Shown piece after piece: positions 19,769 through 29,295 of a DNA stretch of 55,248 nt. The notes beneath the pieces were generated by a model, which searched no databases, was not told the origin of the DNA, and was given only the letters and a program-made list of their open reading frames with translations. This stretch comes from Pseudomonas koreensis. Its GTDB lineage: Bacteria > Pseudomonadota > Gammaproteobacteria > Pseudomonadales > Pseudomonadaceae. Location: NCBI RefSeq assembly GCF_025447595.1, contig NZ_JAOEJU010000034.1, positions 1-55,248 of the forward strand. The letters are read 5' to 3'. The translations under genes were made by a program, and so were the position numbers. Position 1 is the first letter of the stretch; every line of letters begins with the position of its first letter.

Positions 19769-20959
19769 ATGGCTCACGCACCGCAGATCAAAATCCCCGC
19801 CACCTACATGCGAGGCGGCACCAGCAAAGGCGTGTTTTTCAGCCTCAAGGATCTACCCGAAGCCGCGCAGATTCCCGGCCCGACCCGCGACGCGCTATTG
19901 CTGCGGGTAATCGGCAGCCCCGACCCGTACGACAAACAGATCGACGGCATGGGCGGCGCCACCTCCAGCACCAGCAAAACCGTGATCCTGTCGAAAAGCA
20001 TCAAGGCCGATCACGACGTCGATTACCTGTTCGGTCAGGTGTCGATCGACAAACCGTTCGTGGACTGGAGCGGCAACTGCGGCAACTTGTCGGCGGCTGT
20101 CGGCTCGTTCGCCATCAGCAACGGTCTGGTGGACGCCAGCCGCATTCCGCACAACGGCGTGGCGGTGGTTCGCGTGTGGCAGGCCAACATCGGTAAAACG
20201 ATCATTGCCCACGTGCCGATCACCAACGGTGAAGTGCAGGAAACCGGCGATTTCGAACTCGACGGCGTGACCTTCCCGGCCGCCGAAGTCCAGGTCGAGT
20301 TCATGGACCCGGCGGCGGAAGAAGAGGGCGGCGGTGGCTCGATGTTTCCCACCGGCAACTTGGTCGATGAGCTGGAAGTGCCGGGTGTCGGCACGTTCAA
20401 GGCGACCATGATCAACGCGGGTATCCCGACGATCTTCGTCAACGCCGAAGACATCGGCTACACCGGCACCGAGCTGCAGAGCGCGATCAACAGCGATCCG
20501 AAAGCGTTGCAGATGTTTGAGACCATCCGCGCTTACGGTGCGTTGCGCATGGGGCTGATTTCCAACCTGGATGAAGCGGCCAAGCGTCAGCACACGCCGA
20601 AAGTGGCCTTCGTCGCCAAGCCTGCGGATTACGTGGCATCCAGCGGCAAAGCCATTGCTGCCGGCGACGTGGATTTGCTGGTGCGGGCGTTGTCGATGGG
20701 CAAGTTGCACCACGCGATGATGGGGACGGCGGCGGTGGCGATTGGCACCGCAGCAGCGATCTCCGGCACCTTGGTGAATCTGGCGGCTGGTGGTGTTGAA
20801 CGCAATGCTGTGCGGTTCGGGCATCCGTCCGGGACGTTGCGTGTTGGCGCTGAGGCGAATCTGGAAAACGGTGAGTGGGTCGTGAAGAAGGCGATCATGA
20901 GCCGTAGTGCGCGGGTACTCATGGAAGGCTTCGTCCGCGTGCCTGGTGATTCCTTCTAA
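19769..20959 (+). CDS. prpF: 2-methylaconitate cis-trans isomerase PrpF
   Basis: The 396-residue protein has the PrpF/DAP-epimerase-like fold with the start motif YMRGGTSKGVFF and the WSGNCGNLSAAVG segment. It isomerises the 2-methylaconitate made by AcnD so that hydration can continue. The start at 19769 is fixed by AAAGGAG at a 5-nt spacer; the open frame extends upstream to 19703 over the acnD end. Confidence 0.95.
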   Translation: MAHAPQIKIPATYMRGGTSKGVFFSLKDLPEAAQIPGPTRDALLLRVIGSPDPYDKQIDGMGGATSSTSKTVILSKSIKADHDVDYLFGQVSIDKPFVDWSGNCGNLSAAVGSFAISNGLVDASRIPHNGVAVVRVWQANIGKTIIAHVPITNGEVQETGDFELDGVTFPAAEVQVEFMDPAAEEEGGGGSMFPTGNLVDELEVPGVGTFKATMINAGIPTIFVNAEDIGYTGTELQSAINSDPKALQMFETIRAYGALRMGLISNLDEAAKRQHTPKVAFVAKPADYVASSGKAIAAGDVDLLVRALSMGKLHHAMMGTAAVAIGTAAAISGTLVNLAAGGVERNAVRFGHPSGTLRVGAEANLENGEWVVKKAIMSRSARVLMEGFVRVPGDSF

Positions 20960-20973
20960 GGCCACCCGAAACC

Positions 20974-21077
20974 TGTGGGAGCGAGCTTGCTCCGGGCGGC
21001 GTTCCGACGATGACGGACTGATATTCAGCATTGATGTTGGCTGATAAACCGCCATCGCGAGCAAGCTCGCTCCCACA
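20974..21077. repeat. Inverted REP pair between prpF and prpD
   Basis: A left TGTGGGAGCGAGCTTGCTC unit and a right inverted unit are about 55 bp apart. The left unit diverges in its tail (CCGGGCGGC instead of GCGA). Confidence 0.88.
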
Positions 21078-21173
21078 GTTGGCCGTATTCCAACCATAAG
21101 AAGGCTGTAAGCCTCAGAGTCCCAGCCTGAACCGAGGTCCCATCAACGAACCACTTTCAAGAGTGAATCGAAC

Positions 21174-22658
21174 ATGAGCGCCAACGTCGACCTGAACAAC
21201 CGCCCCGACTACGACCGTGTCCTGCAGGACATCGCCGATTACGTCCTCACTTACAAAATCGAATCCACCGAAGCCCTCGACACCGCCCGCAACTGCCTGA
21301 TGGACACCCTCGGCTGTGGCCTGCTGGCCCTGCGTTTCCCCGAATGCACCAAGCATCTTGGCCCGATTGTAGAGGGTACCGTTGTCCCATTCGGCGCTCG
21401 TGTCCCCGGCACCTCCTGGCGCCTCGACCCGGTCAAAGCCGCGTGGGACATCGGCTGCATCGTGCGCTGGCTCGATTACAACGACACCTGGCTCGCCGCC
21501 GAATGGGGGCATCCGTCGGACAATCTCGGCGGGATTCTCGCGGTGGCCGATCACCTGTCGCAAAAGCGTCTGGCCAATGGTGAAGCGCCGCTGACCGTGC
21601 GCGATGTACTCGAAGCCATGATCATGGCCCACGAGATTCAAGGCGTGATCGCGCTGGAAAACTCCTTCAATCGCGTAGGACTCGACCACGTCATTCTGGT
21701 GAAAGTCGCCTCGACTGCAGTGACTGCCAAACTGATGGGCGCCAATCGTGAGCAGCTATTATCGGCGTTGTCCCACGCGTTTGCCGACGGTCAGGCACTG
21801 CGTACGTACCGGCATGCGCCGAACGCCGGTTCGCGCAAATCCTGGGCGGCAGGGGATGCGTCGAGCCGGGGCGTGCGGCTGGCGGATATCGCGATGCGCG
21901 GCGAAATGGGGATTCCCGGCGTCTTGAGTGCCAGACAATGGGGCTTTTACGACGTTTTGTTCAGCCACACCAACAACGATCTGGCGCTCAAGCCTGAAGA
22001 CAAGCGCGCCTTCAGCTTCTCGCGGACGTTCGGCAGTTACGTGATGGAAAACGTGCTGTTCAAGATCAGCTTCCCGGCAGAATTCCACGCGCAAACCGCT
22101 TGCGAAGCTGCCGTGACCCTGCATCCGCAGGTGCGCAATCGTCTGCATGAAATCGACCGGATCGTCATCACCACCCACGAATCGGCGATCCGCATCATTT
22201 CCAAGGTCGGGCCGCTGGCCAACGCCGCCGATCGCGATCACTGCCTCCAGTACATGACCGCCGTGCCGCTGGCGTTCGGCAATCTGGTGGCCGAGCAGTA
22301 TGAGGACGACTTCCACAAGGCCCATCCGGTCATCGATGTGCTGCGCGAGAAAATGGTCATCGTCGAAGATCCGCGTTTCACCCGCGAATACCTGGAGGCC
22401 GATAAACGCTCGATTGCCAATGCGGTGCAGGTGTTTTTCAAGGACGGTTCCAGCACCGAAAACGTGGTGGTGGAATACCCGATCGGGCATCGCCGGCGCC
22501 GAGCCGAAGGCATTCCATTGCTGGAGGACAAGTTCAGGGCAAATCTGGCCACCCGGTTCACCGGGCAGCGCAGCGGGGAGGTTCTTGCGCTGTGCAAGGA
22601 TCAGGCGCGGCTTGAGGCCACGCCGGTGAACCGGTTTGTCGATTTGTTTGTTATCTGA
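21174..22658 (+). CDS. prpD: 2-methylcitrate dehydratase PrpD
   Basis: The 494-residue MmgE/PrpD-family enzyme has DTLGCGLLALRFPEC near residues 44-58 and WLDYNDTWLAAEWGHPSDN at about 99-117, the family's conserved core. It dehydrates 2-methylcitrate without an Fe-S cluster. Its presence together with AcnD/PrpF means this operon encodes both dehydration routes, as is common in pseudomonads. It is the last prp gene and is followed by a REP pair. Confidence 0.95.
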   Translation: MSANVDLNNRPDYDRVLQDIADYVLTYKIESTEALDTARNCLMDTLGCGLLALRFPECTKHLGPIVEGTVVPFGARVPGTSWRLDPVKAAWDIGCIVRWLDYNDTWLAAEWGHPSDNLGGILAVADHLSQKRLANGEAPLTVRDVLEAMIMAHEIQGVIALENSFNRVGLDHVILVKVASTAVTAKLMGANREQLLSALSHAFADGQALRTYRHAPNAGSRKSWAAGDASSRGVRLADIAMRGEMGIPGVLSARQWGFYDVLFSHTNNDLALKPEDKRAFSFSRTFGSYVMENVLFKISFPAEFHAQTACEAAVTLHPQVRNRLHEIDRIVITTHESAIRIISKVGPLANAADRDHCLQYMTAVPLAFGNLVAEQYEDDFHKAHPVIDVLREKMVIVEDPRFTREYLEADKRSIANAVQVFFKDGSSTENVVVEYPIGHRRRRAEGIPLLEDKFRANLATRFTGQRSGEVLALCKDQARLEATPVNRFVDLFVI

Positions 22659-22675
22659 GAGACCGCGTTATCGTT

Positions 22676-22770
22676 CTTCGCGGGCAAGCCACGCTCCCAC
22701 AGGGTTTGTGTCGGATGCAATTTTTGCAAACGCCACGACACCTGTGGGAGCCGGGCTTGCCCGCGAAGGC
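22676..22770. repeat. Inverted REP pair between convergent prpD and ppsR
   Basis: The unit order is reversed relative to the other pairs (tail-first CTTCGCGGGCAAGCCACGCT, then TGTGGGAGCCGGGCTTGCCC). It lies between two convergent stops, a typical REP location, and belongs to a GGGCTTGCCC sub-type. Confidence 0.88.
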
Positions 22771-22791
22771 GTCAGATCAGACACCGCAGCG

Positions 22792-23610
22792 CTATTTGAA
22801 GCGCCGCTCGACGCCTTTTTCCACGAGGATCTTCGCGGAGATTTCTTCAACGGAGAAATGCGTGGAGTTGATGTTCGGGATGTTCTCGCGACGGAACAGG
22901 TTTTCCACTTCGCGCACTTCGAACTCGCACTGGGCGTAGCTCGAATAGCGGCTGTTGGGCTTGCGTTCGTTGCGGATCGCGGTAAGGCGGTCCGGGTCGA
23001 TGGTCAGGCCGAACAGCTTGTGCTGGTGGGCGCGCAGGGCGGCCGGCAGTTGCAGGCGTTCCATGTCGTCTTCGGTCAGCGGGTAGTTGGCCGCGCGGAT
23101 GCCGAACTGCATCGCCATGTACAGGCACGTCGGCGTCTTACCACAACGCGACACGCCCACTAGTATCAGGTCGGCCTTGTCGTAATAGTGCGTGCGGGCG
23201 CCGTCGTCGTTGTCGAGGGCGAAGTTCACCGCCTCGATCCGCTCCATGTAATTGGAGTTGTGACCGATGGAGTGGGACTTGCCGACCGTGTAGGAAGAAT
23301 GCTCGGTCAGTTCCTGCTCGAGCGGGGCGAGGAACGTCGAGAAGATGTCGATCATGAAACCATTGGAGGTTGCGAGAATCTCACGAATGTCCTGATTGAC
23401 GATGGTGTCGAAGATGATCGGCCGGAAACCGTCGGTTTCAGCGGCTTTGTTGATTTGTTGTACCATGGCCCGCGCTTTTTCAACGCTGTCGATGTATGGC
23501 CGCGTGAATTTGCTGAAGGTAATGTTTTCGAACTGCGCCAGAAGGCTTTGACCCAGGGTTTCGGCGGTGATGCCGGTGCCATCGGAGATAAAGAAAGCAG
23601 ATCGTTTCAT
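22792..23610 (-). CDS. ppsR: PEP synthase regulatory kinase/pyrophosphorylase
   Basis: The 272-residue DUF299-family protein carries the P-loop GVSRCGKTP at residues 152-160. The family phosphorylates and dephosphorylates PEP synthase (ADP-dependent kinase and Pi-dependent pyrophosphorylase). It is divergent from ppsA, its target. I chose the ATG at 23610 (MKRSAFFISDGTG), which has AAGGTG upstream; codons to 23676 are not supported. Confidence 0.94.
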   Translation of the reverse strand: MKRSAFFISDGTGITAETLGQSLLAQFENITFSKFTRPYIDSVEKARAMVQQINKAAETDGFRPIIFDTIVNQDIREILATSNGFMIDIFSTFLAPLEQELTEHSSYTVGKSHSIGHNSNYMERIEAVNFALDNDDGARTHYYDKADLILVGVSRCGKTPTCLYMAMQFGIRAANYPLTEDDMERLQLPAALRAHQHKLFGLTIDPDRLTAIRNERKPNSRYSSYAQCEFEVREVENLFRRENIPNINSTHFSVEEISAKILVEKGVERRFK

Positions 23611-23784
23611 TTGCACCTTGGGCCTTAAGCTAGTGACGAATCTTGGATATGATAGGCGCGATTTGCCGGCCGCCATTGGCCCGCATTCTCACTTATTTTC
23701 CAGGTCCAGGCCATACAGCCGGCCAACGCTCCCCCGAGCCGCCGGTTTCTGAGCTTTTCCAACACAGTTAGTGGAGAGATCACC

Positions 23785-26160
23785 TTGGTAGAGTACGTAG
23801 TTTCCCTCGATAAGCTCGGCAAACACGATGTTGAGCATGTGGGGGGCAAGAACGCATCCCTGGGCGAGATGATCAGTAACCTGGCCGGTGCCGGTGTTTC
23901 GGTCCCCGGCGGCTTCGCCACCACGGCGCAAGCCTATCGCGACTTCCTGGAAATGAGCGGTCTGAACGATCAGATCCACAAGGCCCTCGATGCGCTGGAC
24001 GTCGATGACGTCAATGCCCTGGCCAAGACCGGCGCCCAGATCCGCCAATGGATCATGGAAGCCGAATTCCCTGAAAAACTGAATGCCGAGATCCGCACCG
24101 CGTTCGCCGCGCTGTCGGCCGGTAATCCAGACGTGGCCGTGGCCGTGCGTTCCTCCGCCACCGCCGAAGACTTGCCGGACGCTTCGTTCGCCGGTCAGCA
24201 GGAAACCTTCCTGAACATCCGTGGCGTGGAAAACGTCATCCGTGCGGCCAAGGAAGTGTTCGCTTCCCTGTTCAACGACCGTGCCATTTCCTACCGCGTG
24301 CACCAGGGCTTCGACCACAAGCTGGTCGCCCTGTCGGCCGGCGTGCAGCGCATGGTGCGTTCGGAAACCGGCACCGCTGGCGTGATGTTCACCCTCGATA
24401 CCGAATCCGGCTTCCGTGACGTGGTGTTCATCACCGGCGCCTACGGCCTTGGCGAAACCGTTGTACAAGGCGCGGTGAACCCGGACGAATTCTATGTCCA
24501 CAAGGGCACGCTGGCAGCCGGTCGCCCGGCGATCCTGCGTCGTAACCTGGGCAGCAAAGCCATCAAGATGATCTACGGCGACGAGGCCAAGGCCGGTCGT
24601 TCCGTGAAAACCGTTGATGTCGACAAGGCCGAACGTGCGCGTTTCTGCCTGACCGACGCTGAAGTCAGCGAGCTGGCCAAGCAGGCGATGATCATCGAGA
24701 AGCACTACGGCTGCCCGATGGACATCGAGTGGGCCAAGGACGGTGACGACGGCAAGCTGTACATCGTGCAGGCCCGTCCGGAAACCGTGAAGAGCCGCAC
24801 CCAGGCCAACGTCATGGAACGTTACCTGCTGAAAGAAACCGGCACTGTGCTGGTGGAAGGCCGTGCCATTGGCCAGCGCATCGGCGCCGGCAAGGTGCGG
24901 ATCATCAAGGACGTCTCCGAGATGGACAAGGTCCAGCCGGGCGACGTACTGGTTTCCGACATGACCGACCCGGACTGGGAACCGGTAATGAAGCGCGCCA
25001 GCGCCATCGTCACCAACCGTGGCGGCCGTACCTGCCACGCGGCGATCATTGCTCGTGAGCTGGGTATTCCTGCTGTTGTCGGTTGCGGCAACGCCACCCA
25101 ACTGCTGAAGGATGGCCAGGGCGTGACCGTGTCCTGCGCCGAAGGCGACACCGGTTACATCTTCGAAGGCGAACTGGGCTTCGACATCAAGAAGAACTCC
25201 GTCGACGCCATGCCGGAGCTGCCGTTCAAGATCATGATGAACGTCGGCAACCCGGACCGCGCCTTCGACTTCGCACAGCTGCCGAACGCCGGTGTGGGCC
25301 TGGCCCGTCTGGAATTCATCATCAACCGCATGATCGGCGTGCACCCGAAAGCGCTGTTGAACTACGACGGCCTGCCGCAGGACATCAAGGAAAGCGTCGA
25401 CAAGCGCATCGCCGGTTACGACGATCCGGTCGGCTTCTATGTCGAGAAATTGGTTGAGGGCATCAGCACCCTGGCCGCTGCGTTCGCACCGAAGAAGGTC
25501 ATCGTGCGTCTGTCGGACTTCAAGTCCAACGAGTACGCCAACCTGATCGGCGGCAAACTGTACGAGCCGGAAGAAGAGAACCCGATGCTGGGCTTCCGTG
25601 GCGCTTCGCGTTACATCAGCGAATCGTTCCGTGACTGCTTCGAACTCGAGTGCCGTGCGCTGAAACGCGTGCGCAACGAGATGGGCCTGACCAACGTCGA
25701 AATCATGGTGCCGTTCGTCCGTACCCTCGGCGAAGCCAGCCAGGTGGTGGATCTGCTCGCCGAAAACGGCCTGGCCCGTGGCGACAACGGTCTGCGCGTG
25801 ATCATGATGTGCGAACTGCCATCCAACGCGATCCTGGCTGAAGAATTCCTCGAATTCTTCGACGGTTTCTCGATCGGCTCCAACGACCTGACTCAGCTGA
25901 CACTGGGTCTGGACCGTGACTCCGGGATCATTGCGCACCTGTTCGACGAGCGTAATCCGGCGGTCAAGAAGCTGCTGGCCAACGCGATTGCTGCGTGCAA
26001 CAAGGCTGGCAAGTACATCGGCATCTGCGGTCAGGGCCCTTCGGACCACCCGGACCTCGCCAAGTGGCTGATGGAGCAGGGCATCGAAAGCGTGTCGCTG
26101 AACCCGGATACCGTGCTGGAAACCTGGTTCTTCCTGGCTGAGGGTCAGGCTCAGGCCTGA
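23785..26160 (+). CDS. ppsA: Phosphoenolpyruvate synthase
   Basis: The 791-residue enzyme makes PEP from pyruvate and ATP for gluconeogenesis. Domain order is N-terminal ATP-binding (about 1-340), phospho-histidine swivel with GGRTCHAAI (catalytic His418), and C-terminal PEP/pyruvate barrel with the ICGQGPSDHPDLA active-site cysteine. The start appears to be TTG at 23785 (then GTA GAG TAC), with GGAGA about 7 nt upstream; this gives the MVEYVVSLDKLG N-terminus familiar from Pseudomonas. A rare start may lower its translation. The prpBCD genes nearby feed pyruvate and succinate, so PpsA is a logical neighbour. Confidence 0.95.
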   Translation: MVEYVVSLDKLGKHDVEHVGGKNASLGEMISNLAGAGVSVPGGFATTAQAYRDFLEMSGLNDQIHKALDALDVDDVNALAKTGAQIRQWIMEAEFPEKLNAEIRTAFAALSAGNPDVAVAVRSSATAEDLPDASFAGQQETFLNIRGVENVIRAAKEVFASLFNDRAISYRVHQGFDHKLVALSAGVQRMVRSETGTAGVMFTLDTESGFRDVVFITGAYGLGETVVQGAVNPDEFYVHKGTLAAGRPAILRRNLGSKAIKMIYGDEAKAGRSVKTVDVDKAERARFCLTDAEVSELAKQAMIIEKHYGCPMDIEWAKDGDDGKLYIVQARPETVKSRTQANVMERYLLKETGTVLVEGRAIGQRIGAGKVRIIKDVSEMDKVQPGDVLVSDMTDPDWEPVMKRASAIVTNRGGRTCHAAIIARELGIPAVVGCGNATQLLKDGQGVTVSCAEGDTGYIFEGELGFDIKKNSVDAMPELPFKIMMNVGNPDRAFDFAQLPNAGVGLARLEFIINRMIGVHPKALLNYDGLPQDIKESVDKRIAGYDDPVGFYVEKLVEGISTLAAAFAPKKVIVRLSDFKSNEYANLIGGKLYEPEEENPMLGFRGASRYISESFRDCFELECRALKRVRNEMGLTNVEIMVPFVRTLGEASQVVDLLAENGLARGDNGLRVIMMCELPSNAILAEEFLEFFDGFSIGSNDLTQLTLGLDRDSGIIAHLFDERNPAVKKLLANAIAACNKAGKYIGICGQGPSDHPDLAKWLMEQGIESVSLNPDTVLETWFFLAEGQAQA

Positions 26161-26209
26161 TCAGTGAGCGAAGCGGCCGGTGATTGACCGGCTGCTTCAG
26201 GATTCAAGT

Positions 26210-26241
26210 AGGGCGGGCTCCTCTGGATGCCGCCCTTTTTT
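26210..26241 (+). terminator. Intrinsic terminator after ppsA
   Basis: AGGGCGG (26210-26216) and CCGCCCT (26230-26236) form a 7-bp stem followed by a T run to 26241. A further interrupted stem of GAAGC-GGCCGG type at about 26170-26197 precedes it. Confidence 0.8.
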
Positions 26242-26254
26242 GTGCAAGAGCATT

Positions 26255-27244
26255 ATGCAAAGCAGCAGCAACCTGTTTCCTGTCGCTCTGATCAGCGCCG
26301 AACGACGCGGCGATCTGAGCGAAGATGTCTACCGTTTGAAACCGGGCAACAGCCCTGACTGGTCCGTGGAAATCGCGGTGACCCGACTCGGCATGGCGGA
26401 TGAACCGGCCTCGCGCGGTGTGCCGGTGATTTTGCTGCACGGCAGTTTTTCCAACCGGCGCTTCTGGTTTTCGCCCAAAGGTCTGGGGCTGGGCGCGTAT
26501 CTGACGCGTCTGGGTTTCGACGTATGGATCCCGGAAATGCGCGGTCACGGTCTGTCCCAGCGCAACGAGGACTACCGCCGCAATCGCGTCGCCGACTATG
26601 CCCGTTACGATCTGCCGGCGATTGCCGCGTTCGTGCGTGAGCAGAGCGGGCAGATTCCCCACTGGATCGGCCATTCGCTGGGTGGCATCACCCTGGCGGC
26701 CGCGCTCGGTGGCGAATACCTCGGTGAGCCGGCAGTGGCGTCGGCGGCGTTTTTCGGCACGCAGGTCAGCCGCACGTACTGGCCGCTGAAGATTCCGCCG
26801 GTGGAGTGGAGCGGGCGCTTTATTCTCAAGCGTTTTGCCCAGTTGTCCGGCTCGCGACTCAAGCGCGGCCCCGAGGACGAGCCGATCGGCCTGGCGCTGG
26901 AAAGCATGCGCTGGTACGGATTGTTCGGTCGTTTCGGCGACAAGGACAAGGATTGGTGGGCGGGCCTTGCCGAGGTGCAGGTGCCGGTGCTGGCGGTGAG
27001 CGCGGCGGGGGATCATCAGGATCCGGCCTGGGCGTGCCAGAAGCTGTTCGAACAGATTGGCTCCGAGCACAAGCAGTTCATCAACCTGGGCCGTGAGCAG
27101 GGTTTTAACGATCAGTTCGGACATGTCGAGATGTTGGTCAGCAAAGCGGCCCAGGCTGAGGTCTGGCCGTTGGTGGCGCGTTGGCTGGCGGATCCGCACA
27201 CACCATTGCTCGGCGAGAAGCCGGATCTGGCGGCAGCGGTGTGA
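26255..27244 (+). CDS. Alpha/beta-hydrolase fold protein
   Basis: The 329-residue protein has a clear alpha/beta-hydrolase core: oxyanion-loop LLHGSFSNRRFW, a nucleophile elbow GHSLGG with the catalytic Ser, and a C-terminal His in FGHVEMLV. It resembles predicted lipases/esterases of the pseudomonad ppsA-rraA neighbourhood; the substrate is unknown. No signal peptide is seen, so it is probably cytosolic. I chose the ATG at 26255, after the ppsA terminator; the Shine-Dalgarno is weak. Confidence 0.88.
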   Translation: MQSSSNLFPVALISAERRGDLSEDVYRLKPGNSPDWSVEIAVTRLGMADEPASRGVPVILLHGSFSNRRFWFSPKGLGLGAYLTRLGFDVWIPEMRGHGLSQRNEDYRRNRVADYARYDLPAIAAFVREQSGQIPHWIGHSLGGITLAAALGGEYLGEPAVASAAFFGTQVSRTYWPLKIPPVEWSGRFILKRFAQLSGSRLKRGPEDEPIGLALESMRWYGLFGRFGDKDKDWWAGLAEVQVPVLAVSAAGDHQDPAWACQKLFEQIGSEHKQFINLGREQGFNDQFGHVEMLVSKAAQAEVWPLVARWLADPHTPLLGEKPDLAAAV

Positions 27245-27469
27245 GCGCGGCGCCCTGAAAAGGCATTTCGTTCGAGTTGGCTTGCGGCTAAGATATGACG
27301 CATTGGACGGTTCTGGTCATATTTGGTGACTGTTTCGCTATTACGTTTCAGCTTGTGTTCAGGTTCGTTCAGCGACCATGACATGGGCTAAGGTAAACAG
27401 CGACCGCCGGAACTCGTTTCAAAAGAGTGCGACATCCTTGATCGTCTTCCTTGTTACAGGAGTTATTCG

Positions 27470-27961
27470 ATGAACCATTACCTTACGCCTGATCTGTGCG
27501 ACGCCTATCCGGAGCTGGTTCAGGTGCTGGAACCGATGTTCAGCAATTTCGGTGGCCGTGATTCGTTCGGCGGCGAAATCGTGACCATCAAGTGCTTCGA
27601 AGACAACTCGCTGGTCAAGGAACAAGCCGAGCTCAAGGGTAACGGCAAGGTGTTGGTGGTCGATGGCGGCGGCTCTTTGCGCTGCGCGCTGCTGGGCGAC
27701 ATGATCGCCGAGAAAGCCTCGAAAAACGGTTGGGAAGGGTTGGTGATCTACGGCTGCATCCGTGATGTGGATGTTATCGCGCAGACCGATCTTGGCGTGC
27801 AGGCGCTGGCCAGCCACCCGAAAAAGACTGAAAAGCGTGGTCTTGGCGACCTCAACGTGCCGGTGACCTTCGCAGGTGTCACTTTCCATCCCGGCCAGTA
27901 CATCTATGCGGACAACAATGGCGTGATCGTCTCGCCAAGTCCGCTGAAAATGCCTGAATAA
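27470..27961 (+). CDS. rraA: RNase E activity regulator RraA
   Basis: The 163-residue protein is the right length for RraA and shows its conserved sequence LVVDGGGSLRCALLGD and VIYGCIRDVD. RraA binds RNase E and slows mRNA decay. Proteins of this fold also include aldolases, but the length and the pseudomonad synteny favour RraA. The ribosome site ACAGGAGTT is good. About 225 bp upstream separate it from the hydrolase and likely carry its promoter. Confidence 0.93.
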   Translation: MNHYLTPDLCDAYPELVQVLEPMFSNFGGRDSFGGEIVTIKCFEDNSLVKEQAELKGNGKVLVVDGGGSLRCALLGDMIAEKASKNGWEGLVIYGCIRDVDVIAQTDLGVQALASHPKKTEKRGLGDLNVPVTFAGVTFHPGQYIYADNNGVIVSPSPLKMPE

Positions 27962-27985
27962 GTCGCGGTAACCACAGGGGTGAGG

Positions 27986-28981
27986 ATGTTCGAGGAAGAA
28001 AACGCGCAATGGGGGCTGGTGCATGCCCTGGTGCTGGACGGTAGAGGCGGTGCGCGTTCGATAGCCCGGACTGATCTTGACGATCTGCAGCTGCAGGCTC
28101 ATGAAAGCCTGTGGCTGCATTGGGATCGCAGTCACCCGCAGACTCAGACATGGCTACGCAAATCCAGTGGGCTCAACGAATTCACCTGCGATCTGCTGCT
28201 GGAAGAAAATACCCGTCCACGCCTGTTGCCGCTGCCGGACTCCGAGCTGCTGCTGTTTTTGCGCGGGGTTAATCTCAACCCGGGCGCCGAACCGGAAGAC
28301 ATGGTGTCGGTGCGGATTTTCGCTTCGGCCCAGCGGGTAATTTCCCTGCGCTTGCGTCCGCTGCGCGCCACCGACGAGTTGCTGGTGATGCTGGGCGAGG
28401 GCAAAGGGCCGAAAACTTCGTCCGAACTGATGCTTTATCTGGCGCAATTCCTCACCAACAAGGTGCAGGATCTGGTGACTTGCCTCTCCGAAGTGGTCGA
28501 TGAAGAGGAAGAAAAACTGGATGCCGACGAACGGTATACCCCCGAGCATGGCGCCATTTTGCACATCCGTCGCCGGGCTGCCGGGCTGAAGCGTTTTCTG
28601 GCACCGCAGAGGGATATTTTCGGACAGCTGACGCGGATAAAACTGCCGTGGTTCGTCGATGACGATGCCGACTACTGGAACGAATTGAACAACAGCCTGA
28701 CCCGTTATCTCGAAGAGCTCGAATTGACCCGAGAGCGCGTGGGGCTTGTGCTGGAGGCCGAAGACCGGCGTTTGAGCGTGCGCATGAACCGCACCATGTA
28801 TCGCTTCGGGATCATCACCTGCATCTTTTTGCCGATGAGTTTTCTGACCGGTCTGCTGGGTATCAATGTCGGGGGCATTCCGTTCGCGAGCAGCCCTTAT
28901 GGTTTCCTGATTGCCTGCCTGACGGTGCTCGCACTGGCGTTCGGACAATGGTGGTTGTTCCGCCGTTTGCGCTGGGTATGA
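27986..28981 (+). CDS. cmaX: CorA/ZntB-type divalent metal transporter CmaX
   Basis: The 331-residue protein has a long soluble N-terminal domain and two C-terminal transmembrane helices (about 268-290 and 303-323). Between them, where CorA has GMN, it reads GINVGGIP, a variant seen in ZntB-like members. In Pseudomonas this gene heads the cmaX-crfX-cmpX-sigX-oprF block. GTG at 27980 also opens the frame, but the ATG at 27986 has AGGGG at a 5-nt spacer and is preferred. Confidence 0.9.
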   Translation: MFEEENAQWGLVHALVLDGRGGARSIARTDLDDLQLQAHESLWLHWDRSHPQTQTWLRKSSGLNEFTCDLLLEENTRPRLLPLPDSELLLFLRGVNLNPGAEPEDMVSVRIFASAQRVISLRLRPLRATDELLVMLGEGKGPKTSSELMLYLAQFLTNKVQDLVTCLSEVVDEEEEKLDADERYTPEHGAILHIRRRAAGLKRFLAPQRDIFGQLTRIKLPWFVDDDADYWNELNNSLTRYLEELELTRERVGLVLEAEDRRLSVRMNRTMYRFGIITCIFLPMSFLTGLLGINVGGIPFASSPYGFLIACLTVLALAFGQWWLFRRLRWV

Positions 28982-29044
28982 CGATGCGCCATGTGACCCG
29001 ACCAAATCTGCCCGCGTCTTTCACAGACATCACGAGAGGTGCGT

Positions 29045-29293
29045 ATGCACGATCCGTTTGAACAGTCTTTGCGCGACATGCTCAACGCCTCGCCGTCCGG
29101 CCGCGACGACGATGCCTGCCTGGGCCGCGTACTCAAAACCGCCAACCGCCAGGTTGGCGCCGGCGATCTGTTCAGCCTGCTGGGCCGCTGGCTGCCCGCG
29201 CTGATGATCGCCCTGAATAACGGTTCGGCCCATGTCGCGCCGGTCTCCCGTCTCCGTAAACCTACTGCTCGCTCTGCTGATAAGGCTGATTGA
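29045..29293 (+). CDS. crfX: Small conserved protein CrfX
   Basis: The 82-residue protein (MHDPFEQSLRDMLNASPSGR) contains one hydrophobic stretch LLGRWLPALMIAL at about 48-60 and a basic C-terminus. I recognise it as CrfX of pseudomonads from sequence and position between cmaX and cmpX; its molecular role is unknown. The start at 29045 follows GAGAGG; a GTG two codons upstream is possible. Its stop lies 2 bp before the cmpX start, so the two are likely co-translated. Confidence 0.85.
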   Translation: MHDPFEQSLRDMLNASPSGRDDDACLGRVLKTANRQVGAGDLFSLLGRWLPALMIALNNGSAHVAPVSRLRKPTARSADKAD

Positions 29294-29295
29294 AT

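Noticed and set aside
23689..26049. 786-codon minus-strand ORF across ppsA
   Set aside because: Shadow of ppsA; no recognised domain and no ribosome site.
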